The notes beneath the pieces are model-generated. The model did not search any database. It worked only from the letters and a program-made list of their open reading frames with translations, and was not told the origin of the DNA. The position numbers and the translations under genes are program-made. Positions 16,349 through 23,867 of a DNA stretch of 64,000 bases are shown here, one piece after another. Source of the stretch: Ascidiimonas aurantiaca (GTDB taxonomy: Bacteria > Bacteroidota > Bacteroidia > Flavobacteriales > Flavobacteriaceae); contig NZ_JBBEWR010000005.1 in the NCBI RefSeq assembly GCF_037646345.1, forward strand, positions 248,001 to 312,000, given 5' to 3'. Within the stretch, counting starts at the first letter, position 1. The number at the start of each line of letters is the position of its first letter.

Positions 16349-17420
16349 TAAACCTTTTAAAATATTCTCAAATTGTATTCCGGTAAAGGGACATACCCGG
16401 AGTACCATATGTGATTTACAACGAAAACAAGTAAAACTCATACCTAACGACCTATATACTATTCTTACCAAATATAACGGGCATACAGTAGAAGAGGTAA
16501 AAGCAATCTATAAAAATGAGTTTGATGAAATTATTGATGAGTACTTTGATTTTTTAACAGAACATGAGTTGATCTTTTTTACCGATTTTCCCGAACAGTT
16601 TCCCGAAATGCCCATTGCCTGGTATGACCCTTTTGAGATTACGCATGCCATTCTCGATTTCTCAGAGACGGTTGCCTATTCTCCTCAAAAAGCAATTGCG
16701 CAACTTCATGATTTACACTGCCGCCATTTGGAAATACGACTTTTTGGTGATTTTTCATGGGCTTTTCTCAAAGAGATTATTCAAAGTATCAATAAAAAAT
16801 ATACCCGTATCATCACGGTAGATTTTCTTATGAAATATCAACCTCATATATCTCATGATATGGCAGAGGCATTTTTACAACAAAACCCAAGAGTACATTC
16901 GCTGTGTTTTTACAGCGCACCCTCTGGGGCAAATATAAATACTACCCGAGAAAATACGGAACGTGTGTTTTACAATAAGGCAGACTTAAAAGGAGCAGGA
17001 CATTGTGGTGAAATAGCACCCGGGTATTTTTCAATAAACATTAAAGCTTTTACAGAGAGCCTGCATTTTAACAGTTGCCTTAACGGTAAGATATCTGTTG
17101 ATTGTTATGGAGCGATCAAGAACTGTCCTGCTATGGAGCGATCGTATGGTAATATTAACACCACTTCCCTGAAAGATGCTTTGGGAAACCGACATTTTAA
17201 AGATAGCTGGCACATCAAGAAAGAGCAGATCTCTATTTGTAGCGATTGTGAGTTCAGGCACATTTGCTCTGATTGCCGGGCGTTTTTAAAAGACCCTCAC
17301 AATACATATTCCAAACCTTTGAAGTGTGGTTATGACCCCTATACCGGAGAGTGGAACGATTGGGAAAAAGATAAGACTAACGCATATTCAATAGAATATT
17401 ATCATTTGAAATCATTATAA
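16335..17420 (+). CDS. gwsS: SPASM-domain peptide maturase without radical-SAM motif (GwsS-like)
   Basis: 361 aa. The N-terminus FKIFSNCIPVKGHTRSTICD is characteristic of the SPASM partner in grasp-with-spasm systems. Where a radical-SAM enzyme would have CxxxCxxC, this protein reads ITHAILDFSETVAYS with no Cys, so the SAM cluster is absent. The SPASM region has C248, C257, C264, then CSDCEFRHICSDC (C302, C305, C311, C314) and C331, enough for auxiliary Fe-S clusters. It probably binds or positions the precursor rather than performing radical chemistry; that is inference. It lies immediately after the 59-aa peptide and before peptide 4. Confidence 0.85.
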   Translation: MEQVNKPFKIFSNCIPVKGHTRSTICDLQRKQVKLIPNDLYTILTKYNGHTVEEVKAIYKNEFDEIIDEYFDFLTEHELIFFTDFPEQFPEMPIAWYDPFEITHAILDFSETVAYSPQKAIAQLHDLHCRHLEIRLFGDFSWAFLKEIIQSINKKYTRIITVDFLMKYQPHISHDMAEAFLQQNPRVHSLCFYSAPSGANINTTRENTERVFYNKADLKGAGHCGEIAPGYFSINIKAFTESLHFNSCLNGKISVDCYGAIKNCPAMERSYGNINTTSLKDALGNRHFKDSWHIKKEQISICSDCEFRHICSDCRAFLKDPHNTYSKPLKCGYDPYTGEWNDWEKDKTNAYSIEYYHLKSL

Positions 17421-17473
17421 GGTGGTTGCCGAAAAACCTTAAAAGAGTAGGTACAATTAAAATTAACCAGCAT

Positions 17474-17674
17474 ATGGAAAAACTAGCAGCATCCAAATTC
17501 AAAACATTAGAAGTATCCCGGGCAATACACATAAAGGCAGGAGAGCCTTGTGGCACCAGTTATACCAGTTCTGCCGGTTCCGGAAGAGACTATTACCATG
17601 ATAATAATGAGAACGGGACCCTTGATCGTGGCGATACCGTAATGTTAGACGATGGAAGACAGTTGGAATACTAG
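17474..17674 (+). CDS. Grasp-with-spasm-type precursor peptide 4 (EF-hand-like loop)
   Basis: 66 aa from ATG 17474; the longer ORF from 17426 has a less likely start. Leader MEKLAASKFKTLEVSRA resembles peptide 1's MEKILLKKF start. The middle GTSYTSSAGSGRDYYH is Ser/Thr/Gly-rich, and residues 43-54 are DNNENGTLDRGD, again on the calcium-loop spacing. TVMLDDGRQLEY follows. It has one Cys (C26). Placed after both enzymes and before a terminator-like hairpin that overlaps its stop codon. Confidence 0.65.
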   Translation: MEKLAASKFKTLEVSRAIHIKAGEPCGTSYTSSAGSGRDYYHDNNENGTLDRGDTVMLDDGRQLEY

Positions 17675-17710
17675 TTCAGGGGCTATCTTTTAGTGATAGC
17701 CTTTTGAACT
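17673..17710 (+). terminator. Terminator or attenuator after peptide 4
   Basis: GGCTATC (17681-17687) pairs with GATAGCC (17695-17701), followed by TTTT. The stem extends outward through AGTTCA/TGAACT. It separates the peptide/enzyme genes from the second secreted paralog and may lower its expression. Confidence 0.65.
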
Positions 17711-17743
17711 TTAAATACAGAAAAATTAAAGAATAATCAGATT

Positions 17744-18367
17744 ATGAAGTATTTTTTACAACTCAAATGGTTTTCCTTTATAGGGTTATTATTGTTTTTC
17801 AGCTTTGCTTTCAAACCATATCAAAAAGAACCTCCATTGTGCCGGCTTCTTGCAGAAATGCATGAGAAAGACCAACGGTACCGTAATGCACCCGAGATGC
17901 ATGATCCTTTTTTTACCGTACTTGATTCTATTAAAGCCGCTGAAGGGTTAACCACCGGCATGTACAGCAAATTATCTGAAGAGGTACAACTAACTTATGG
18001 AAGGAGAGCCCGAATACTTGCCGATAAAAAAGGAACATTTACTCAAAAGTATCAGGATTCGCTCATGCAAATGCAGAAGCAACTTGATATTGAAAATACC
18101 AGGGAACTTTTAAGGATAGTAAAAGAGCACGGTTTCCCAAATATTGAAAAACTGGGATGCAAGAGTTATGCGGTCCCTTTTTTGATCTTTGGCCATGCGC
18201 CAGAAGCTTTTTGGAAGGAAATAGGAGAGGTCATTGAGGTTGAAAAGAAAAAAAACAGGATATCCGAAGGAGATTATAACTACATACGGTGGCACATAGG
18301 CTCCCGAAAAGGGAATCCCATTAAAACAAGATCGGGGGATGTTATTACCATAAAAGCGGATTTTTAG
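17744..18367 (+). CDS. Secreted DUF6624-like protein, cluster copy B
   Basis: 207 aa with an N-terminal signal or anchor segment (LQLKWFSFIGLLLFFSFAF). It is a paralog of the protein at 14732: the shared core here is NTRELLRIVKEHGFPN, PFLIFGHAP and YNYIRWHIGSRKGNP near the C-terminus. It has an extra ~50-residue N-terminal part containing HEKDQRYRN and MHDPFFTVLDSI. The family resembles DUF6624. Two exported copies bracketing the maturase genes suggest a role with the peptide outside the cytoplasm, such as immunity, processing or binding; this is inference. Confidence 0.65.
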   Translation: MKYFLQLKWFSFIGLLLFFSFAFKPYQKEPPLCRLLAEMHEKDQRYRNAPEMHDPFFTVLDSIKAAEGLTTGMYSKLSEEVQLTYGRRARILADKKGTFTQKYQDSLMQMQKQLDIENTRELLRIVKEHGFPNIEKLGCKSYAVPFLIFGHAPEAFWKEIGEVIEVEKKKNRISEGDYNYIRWHIGSRKGNPIKTRSGDVITIKADF

Positions 18368-18384
18368 TCAATTTAACATCAGGT

Positions 18385-19479
18385 TTACAGAGGTTTTTGG
18401 ATCTGGATACCTTCCATATCTTCAAACTTTCCCATAAGCCCCCACCCGTTTGCCTTTTCAAAAACAATACATTGGAGCACGTTGATGCCTTTTTGCAGTG
18501 ATAGGGTCACCGTGTTTGCATGCATGGCCACATGCCCGGCGTATTGCAGGCCTTTAGCTCTAAAAGCATTAGTGCCCTGAAACAGTTCTTTGCCATTAAG
18601 ATATAGAATGATACGGTCGCTGTAATCAAATGAAAATCTTTTGGAACTGGTTGTTTCGGCATCAATAGTTATAGTCGCAATTACAAAATCTTCAGGATTA
18701 TTTTCAAAAGCTCCCTTGGCATTTTTTTCTACGTATTTGGAGATGGGTAATAAGCCGGAAGTCTCTGTTTGTGCAGGAGTTTGGGCGGTAGTTCTTTGTA
18801 AAATGCTGTCGTTAAAATCACTGGCCGGAAATGCTTTTGAGAGCCACCATGTGCCCACAACCCCCGGAGTTATTTTAACAGGGGTTTTAGTTTGAATCAC
18901 GGGTTTTTTGGGTGTTATTTTAAAATCTGCAAACCGGTTATTAAAAAGTGACCACAGGCCAACAGAGCCATTTGTCATTTCACTTTTTAGTTCTTCTATT
19001 TTCAATACTTCTTTTTCGTTAACAAATACAATAGCGGCAGAACCCTGTATTTCTATTTTGAGAAGGTTCCAGCCTTTTTCGGGAAAGATAATCCGGGCCT
19101 GATGCTCTCTGTATAACTGCCAGTTACTCTCTCCTCCGAAGATAGGTGTGTATTGAATGGCATCCACCTGTTTGGATTTATGCATTCTCAGGTACACCTT
19201 ATCCATAGTGGCCTGTTGTTTTCTGAAAAAAATACCTGCAAAAGCCCTTTCCGTATGTGCATATACCGAAACTTCGATGGTCCCGTCTGTAAAATCAAAG
19301 TCGGGTACCTCGGCATATCCATTTAGGGACAAAGTAGGTTTACCGTCAAATGGTTCAAAGGAAAATGCACTTTCCGGAGTAAGGCTCCAGAATTGCGGAG
19401 TCATAGGAACATTGGTAGTTTGCTGGCTAAAGGTAAAAGAACCCATCCCCAGAGCGATAAAAAAGGAAATGTATTTCAT
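18385..19479 (-). CDS. Secreted two-domain protein (LamG/DUF1080-like plus jelly-roll C-terminus)
   Basis: 364 aa from MKYISFFIALG; an earlier Met at 19497 would precede the signal peptide. After signal cleavage around FTFSQQ, residues 30-190 read as a concanavalin-like sandwich (PDFDFTDGTIEVSVYA, AGIFFRKQ, VYLRMHKS, WNLLKIEIQG, VGLWSLFNNRFADFKI). A Thr/Pro linker follows, then a C-terminal domain of PA14 or galactose-binding type (FDYSDRIILYLNGKELF, SLQKGINVLQCIVFE). No catalytic residues are evident. The AraC regulator next door on the same strand may control it. Confidence 0.65.
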   Translation of the reverse strand: MKYISFFIALGMGSFTFSQQTTNVPMTPQFWSLTPESAFSFEPFDGKPTLSLNGYAEVPDFDFTDGTIEVSVYAHTERAFAGIFFRKQQATMDKVYLRMHKSKQVDAIQYTPIFGGESNWQLYREHQARIIFPEKGWNLLKIEIQGSAAIVFVNEKEVLKIEELKSEMTNGSVGLWSLFNNRFADFKITPKKPVIQTKTPVKITPGVVGTWWLSKAFPASDFNDSILQRTTAQTPAQTETSGLLPISKYVEKNAKGAFENNPEDFVIATITIDAETTSSKRFSFDYSDRIILYLNGKELFQGTNAFRAKGLQYAGHVAMHANTVTLSLQKGINVLQCIVFEKANGWGLMGKFEDMEGIQIQKPL

Positions 19480-19535
19480 GAGGTCTTTTATTTGCAAATA
19501 TCTGCCACGTATTTTATGCAGCCCCTATCACTTTT

Positions 19536-20408
19536 TTAAAGATCCCTATCAATTTGCACTAAACTTCGAAACTGAGTAGGTGATATGCCTTCTTTATGCA
19601 TAAAAAAGCGGGAAAGGTTATTGGGTTCTGTAAAGTTAAGGTAAAAGGCAATTTCGGAAATAGTTTTCGTTGTATAGCGCAACTGATCTTTAATTTCCTG
19701 TAGAAGCCGTTTGTGTATGAGTTCCTGTGCGGTTAGCCCCAGACTTTGTCTGGTAATGCGATTTAATTCGTTTCGGTTTACTTTTAAAAGGTTCGCGTAC
19801 TCGGCGACTTTATGCAACTGGCAGATGTGTGTTTCCAGGGCCTGTTTAAACCGATACATTTCCTCATGCAGACGGGTCTCAAACGACAAATTGTAAAAGG
19901 TAGCGTACGAGCGGTTTAGCTTGGTGAGTACAAAATACAGCAGGGCACGAATAATATGGGGGCTGTCTGATCTGAAATGCTTTATTTCTTCTATGATCTC
20001 ACTCAGGCATTTGTTAATAAGAGTGTATTCATGTGGAGGGATGGTATAAAACGACGGGGTTTTAATACTGTAAAAGTATTGCATTCGAAACACAAAAAGC
20101 TTATCGGCAAAAAAGGTGTCCAGAAAATCTTTTTTAAATACCAGATGGTAACCGCGTACGGAACTCTCGGGAATAGCATTTCGTTTTTTTTGTCCGGGAG
20201 CAGCGAATAAAACTGTGAAAGGTGTAACGGGTGTAAGAATACCGTTCATATCTGCCGTACCCGTACCTTTTTCAAATATCATGATCTCAAAGAAGTCTAT
20301 CGTATGTAGTTCGGGCTCAAGATCCAGATATGGGTTGTCTTCAAATCGATGAAGGTCCATCATCAATTCAAAACCGTATTTTTTATGGTCAAAAGTAAAT
20401 ACCCGCAC
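19536..20408 (-). CDS. AraC family transcriptional regulator
   Basis: 290 aa: an N-terminal cupin-like sensor half (DFFEIMIFEKGTGTADMNG, TVLFAAPGQ) and a C-terminal AraC/XylS double helix-turn-helix. The HTH shows VAEYANLLKVNRNELNRI, then LRYTTKTISEIAFYLNFTEPNNLSRFFMHKEGISPTQFR. This is the classical layout for response to a small carbon compound. It lies upstream of the secreted protein on the same strand with only ~55 bases between. Confidence 0.92.
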   Translation of the reverse strand: MRVFTFDHKKYGFELMMDLHRFEDNPYLDLEPELHTIDFFEIMIFEKGTGTADMNGILTPVTPFTVLFAAPGQKKRNAIPESSVRGYHLVFKKDFLDTFFADKLFVFRMQYFYSIKTPSFYTIPPHEYTLINKCLSEIIEEIKHFRSDSPHIIRALLYFVLTKLNRSYATFYNLSFETRLHEEMYRFKQALETHICQLHKVAEYANLLKVNRNELNRITRQSLGLTAQELIHKRLLQEIKDQLRYTTKTISEIAFYLNFTEPNNLSRFFMHKEGISPTQFRSLVQIDRDL

Positions 20409-20484
20409 TTTTTATGATTGGTGTCTATACGTACAAAAAGGATATGGTAGGATACCTGGTGTGCAGGCTTGAAAAATATTGTGA

Positions 20485-21261
20485 TTACCAGCCTCCACTG
20501 GCGCCCCCACCACCAAAGCCACCGCCTCCAAAGCCGCCACTAAAACCCCCGCCGCTTCCGAAACCGCCACTGCTACCCCAGCTTCCGCGTCCCATGTTGC
20601 TAAGGATAATGATGTCTGTTAGGCTTCCGCCATGCCTGCTCCTGCCGTGGCCGCCTCCCTTACCGCCTTTTATGCGGGAAAGTATAATAATAATGATCAC
20701 AAACAGGAAAACAACCATAAAAACAAAGTTTCCCGGAGCCCCTTTTTTTTGTTGGCCCTGTGCCTTAAATTCTCCTGTGAGTACTTTAAAAACAGCATCT
20801 GTACCGCTGTCGAGCCCCTGGTAGTAATTACCGTTTTTAAATTGAGGAATAATGACATTGGTAATGATACGTTTGCTCAGAGCATCGGTAAGTGTAGCTT
20901 CAGTGCCGTAACCGGTAGAAATGGCTATTTTTCTATCGTTTTTTGCCAGCAGGATAAGAACGCCATTGTCTTTTTTGTTTTGGCCAATACCCCATTTTTG
21001 GCCCCATTGTGCTCCCAGATAATTTATGTTTTCTCCCTCGGTCGATGCTATTATGGCAATCACTATTTGCGTAGAGGTAGAGTCTGAGTAGTGAATGAGT
21101 TTACTCTCCAGGTTCTTTTTTTGAGCTGGGTTGAGTAAGTTTATATAATCATAAACACTGGTTTGCAGTGTAGGCTTTTCAGGTATGGTGAACTGGGCGC
21201 TTACTCCTGCGCTGTAAAACAGGACAGCTACTAAAAAAAGAGCTTTATATAAAATTTTCAT
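20485..21261 (-). CDS. TPM-domain (YgcG-like) membrane protein
   Basis: 258 aa. Signal peptide (LFLVAVLFYSAGVSAQ), TPM domain with VYDYINLLNP, TQIVIAIIAST, WGIGQNKKDNGVLILLAKNDRK and STGYGTEATLTDALS, one transmembrane helix near 185-205, and a Gly-rich tail ending GGGGASGGW. TPM domains are found in thylakoid and bacterial proteins of repair or unknown role. It overlaps the preceding TPM gene by 4 bases and belongs to the lemA-TPM-TPM operon. Confidence 0.88.
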   Translation of the reverse strand: MKILYKALFLVAVLFYSAGVSAQFTIPEKPTLQTSVYDYINLLNPAQKKNLESKLIHYSDSTSTQIVIAIIASTEGENINYLGAQWGQKWGIGQNKKDNGVLILLAKNDRKIAISTGYGTEATLTDALSKRIITNVIIPQFKNGNYYQGLDSGTDAVFKVLTGEFKAQGQQKKGAPGNFVFMVVFLFVIIIIILSRIKGGKGGGHGRSRHGGSLTDIIILSNMGRGSWGSSGGFGSGGGFSGGFGGGGFGGGGASGGW

Positions 21262-21704
21262 GAGGTGCTTTTGGAGATTTGATCTGAGAGTTCATTAGGG
21301 TTTCCGTGGTGCCAGGGAAAATGTTTTTCCAATTGTTCTCCAGCCCGCAGAATACCTTCTACCAGCCCTTGTTTAAAATGTCCTTTTTTAAAGTGGGAGG
21401 CAATGATATCGCGGGTACAATCCCAAAAATCAGAAGCTACTACTGCATTGATGCCTTTATCTCCATAAATTACAAACGAGCGGTCTTCAACGGCAATGTA
21501 TATTAATACGCCATTCTCTTCCCGTGTATTATCCATTTTGAGCCAGTGAAATATTTCTAACGCATGTTCCAAAGGGTCCATATCGGTATGCCTTTCAATA
21601 TGCACACGAATCTCTCCTGAAGTATTGCTTTCTGCTTTACGAATGGCAGCAATTACTTCCTGTTCCTCCTCGGCGGTTAAAAAATCTTCTATTTTTGACA
21701 TCAT
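21258..21704 (-). CDS. Soluble TPM-domain protein
   Basis: 148 aa, no signal peptide. The TPM fold pieces are EEEQEVIAAIRKAESNTSGEIRV, NTREENGVLIYIAVEDR and VIYGDKGINAVV. It sits between lemA (3-base gap) and the secreted TPM protein (4-base overlap). The three-gene unit is common in Bacteroidota. Confidence 0.88.
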   Translation of the reverse strand: MMSKIEDFLTAEEEQEVIAAIRKAESNTSGEIRVHIERHTDMDPLEHALEIFHWLKMDNTREENGVLIYIAVEDRSFVIYGDKGINAVVASDFWDCTRDIIASHFKKGHFKQGLVEGILRAGEQLEKHFPWHHGNPNELSDQISKSTS

Positions 21705-21707
21705 TTT

Positions 21708-22328
21708 TTAAAAGTCAAAATTTACATCAGGGGCTTTTTCCGCACCTTCGTCTGCTTGGAATCGTGTCATTTGCTCAAACCCTAAAAATCCGGCAAATAA
21801 GGTATTGGGAAATCTTCTGATGTGTTTATTGTAAACACTCACAGATTCATTGTAGCGATCCCTGGCTACATTAATACGATTTTCGGTGCCCTCCAGTTGC
21901 GATTGTAATTCAATAAAATTTTGATTGGCTTTCAGGTCGGGATATCTTTCAACGGTAACCAGCAATCGTGACAGCGCAGAAGAAAGCCCGGTTTGCGCTT
22001 CCTGAAACTGTGCCAGTTGCTCCTGGGTTATATTGGCAGGGTCTATCGTAGTTGATGTTGCCTTGGCACGGGCCTCAATAACTTCTCTTAGGGTATTTCG
22101 TTCAAAATCGGCAGCGCCCTGTACTGTTTTTACCAAATTACCTATCAGGTCATTTCGTCTTTGATAGGAGCTCTCTACATTAGACCAGGAAGTTTTAGCA
22201 TCCTCTTCTTTATCTACTGCGGTATTATTAAAGTTATAAACCAGTAGGAACGTGATACCTATAAATACTACTAAAGCTATGGCAAATATTCCAAGGCACC
22301 CTATGCCTGCTATTGATCTTTTTTTCAT
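21708..22328 (-). CDS. LemA family protein
   Basis: 206 aa. One N-terminal membrane segment (CLGIFAIALVVFIGITFLLVY) is followed by a helical domain with VESSYQRRNDLIGNLVKTV, LVTVERYPDLKANQNF and ENRINVARDRYNESV, the LemA signature, ending in FAGFLGFEQMTRFQ. First gene of the lemA-TPM-TPM unit; function not established. Confidence 0.93.
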   Translation of the reverse strand: MKKRSIAGIGCLGIFAIALVVFIGITFLLVYNFNNTAVDKEEDAKTSWSNVESSYQRRNDLIGNLVKTVQGAADFERNTLREVIEARAKATSTTIDPANITQEQLAQFQEAQTGLSSALSRLLVTVERYPDLKANQNFIELQSQLEGTENRINVARDRYNESVSVYNKHIRRFPNTLFAGFLGFEQMTRFQADEGAEKAPDVNFDF

Positions 22329-22347
22329 GATTGATTTTCCCGTTTGA

Positions 22348-22677
22348 TTATAATTGTTCTTTGATCTTAATGAGTGTTGATTTAATGAATTCTAATTTAC
22401 GAATAATCTCAAAATTAGTTAATGTCTTTTGCTTTTCTTCTTTAAGATGTATTTTGGCACCTTCCAGTGTAAAGCCGCGTTCTTTTACCAGATAATAAAT
22501 TAACTGGAGGTTTTTGATGTCTTCAGGAGTAAACCGTCGGTTACCCTTAGCATTCTTAACAGGTTTTAAAACATCAAATTCTTTTTCCCAAAAGCGTATG
22601 AGTGAAGTATTTACTTTAAAGGCTTTTGCTACTTCACCAATATTGTAATAGCGCTTTTCGGGGAGGTCAATATGCAT
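22348..22677 (-). CDS. MerR family transcriptional regulator
   Basis: 109 aa, a short MerR-type winged helix. KRYYNIGEVAKAFKVNTSLIRFWEKEFDVLKP is the DNA-binding part, then RRFTPEDIKNLQLIYYLVKERGFTLEGAK. No long effector domain is present. The start is directly abutted by the M23 peptidase gene (one-base overlap), so the two are co-transcribed; the pairing is common in Flavobacteriia. Confidence 0.9.
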   Translation of the reverse strand: MHIDLPEKRYYNIGEVAKAFKVNTSLIRFWEKEFDVLKPVKNAKGNRRFTPEDIKNLQLIYYLVKERGFTLEGAKIHLKEEKQKTLTNFEIIRKLEFIKSTLIKIKEQL

Positions 22678-23654
22678 TAATCAAGCGATTGATTTTCCTG
22701 AGTGGCAATTTTTAACATAGACTGGAATTCTTTTGCTGTAAGGCTTCCGTAATAAAAGTTAATCGGGTTAATACGCTTACCGTCTTTAAAGATCTCATAG
22801 TGAAGATGGGGTGCTTCAGACCGGCCGGTACTGCCTACAAAACCTATAAGATCTCCTCGTTTTACTTTTTGCCCTCTTTTTACGTTGTATTTGCTTAGGT
22901 GTGCATACAGGCTTACGTACCCATACCCGTGATCAATACGAATATGTTTTCCATAACCGGCAGAGCGATTATCTGCTCTTGTGACCTCACCATCACCACT
23001 GGCGAATATGGGGGTTCCTCTGGGAGCGGTAAAATCCATACCATAATGGAACTTTCGAGCTTTGGTAAAAGGGTCTGAGCGCCATCCGTATCCCGATGCC
23101 ATTCGGGTGAGGTCTTCATTATTTAGTGGCTGAATAGCCGGTATAGAAGCCAGTAATTTTTCTTTTTTGGCCCCTAGAATTGCAATCTCGTCTAACGAGC
23201 GTGATTGTACAACCAGACGTTTTTGTAGTATTTCAAGACGTCTGGTGGTATTGATAATAAGATCTGAGTTGTTATATCCTTCCAGGGTTTTGTAGCGATT
23301 AACACCTCCAAAACCGGCTTTACGTTGCTCTTCGGGAATAGGGTTTGCTTCAAAATACAAACGGTACAGATTATTGTCGCGATCTTCAAGATTTGCCAGA
23401 ACCGCTTCCATTTGTGCCATTTTCCTATTCAACAGGTCAAACCGGAATTCATAATTTTTAAGCTCACGCTCCTGAGAAAGCTCTTTAGGCGTATTTACAA
23501 AATTTGTATTCAATAAAATAACTAACATGACTACCGCAAAGAGAAAAGAGCCCGTAAAAAACAGTATTAAATTACGAATTCTACGCCCTTTTTTGGGTTC
23601 AATTTTACGATAAGAAAGCGTATCCGGATCGTAATAATATTTTACTTTCGACAT
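22677..23654 (-). CDS. M23 family metallopeptidase (cell-wall hydrolase)
   Basis: 325 aa. A cytoplasmic N-terminus and one membrane helix (NLILFFTGSFLFAVVMLVILL, about 28-48) precede a coiled-coil stretch (LKNYEFRFDLLNRKMAQMEA). The LytM/M23 domain follows with HYGMDFTAPRGTPIFASGDGEV, GKHIRIDHGYGYVSLYAHLSK and HLHYEIFKDGKRINPINF. The three zinc ligands of M23 (H and D in HYGMD, H of the HLH) are present, so it may be an active endopeptidase. Divergent from alaS. Confidence 0.92.
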   Translation of the reverse strand: MSKVKYYYDPDTLSYRKIEPKKGRRIRNLILFFTGSFLFAVVMLVILLNTNFVNTPKELSQERELKNYEFRFDLLNRKMAQMEAVLANLEDRDNNLYRLYFEANPIPEEQRKAGFGGVNRYKTLEGYNNSDLIINTTRRLEILQKRLVVQSRSLDEIAILGAKKEKLLASIPAIQPLNNEDLTRMASGYGWRSDPFTKARKFHYGMDFTAPRGTPIFASGDGEVTRADNRSAGYGKHIRIDHGYGYVSLYAHLSKYNVKRGQKVKRGDLIGFVGSTGRSEAPHLHYEIFKDGKRINPINFYYGSLTAKEFQSMLKIATQENQSLD

Positions 23655-23867
23655 ATACTCAAAAAGTTCTATTTTTGCATTCCTGATGCAGGTTGAAGCC
23701 TGGTGCAGGCCAGGCTAACAAGCAAATATAAAAATTGTTTTTCGAGTGACCATATTTTAAGAAAAGGTTAAGTGTTAATTATACGGTAAAACATGTTTTT
23801 GTGGGTCTTTTTACCATGCAAATGCACTAAAACCACTGTACAGTGTAGATAATTTTAATTAAAAAGG

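Noticed and set aside
23670..23677. TATTTTTG box as the alaS promoter
   Set aside because: It lies about 190 bases before the ATG and inside the divergent gene region; not enough support to list as a feature.
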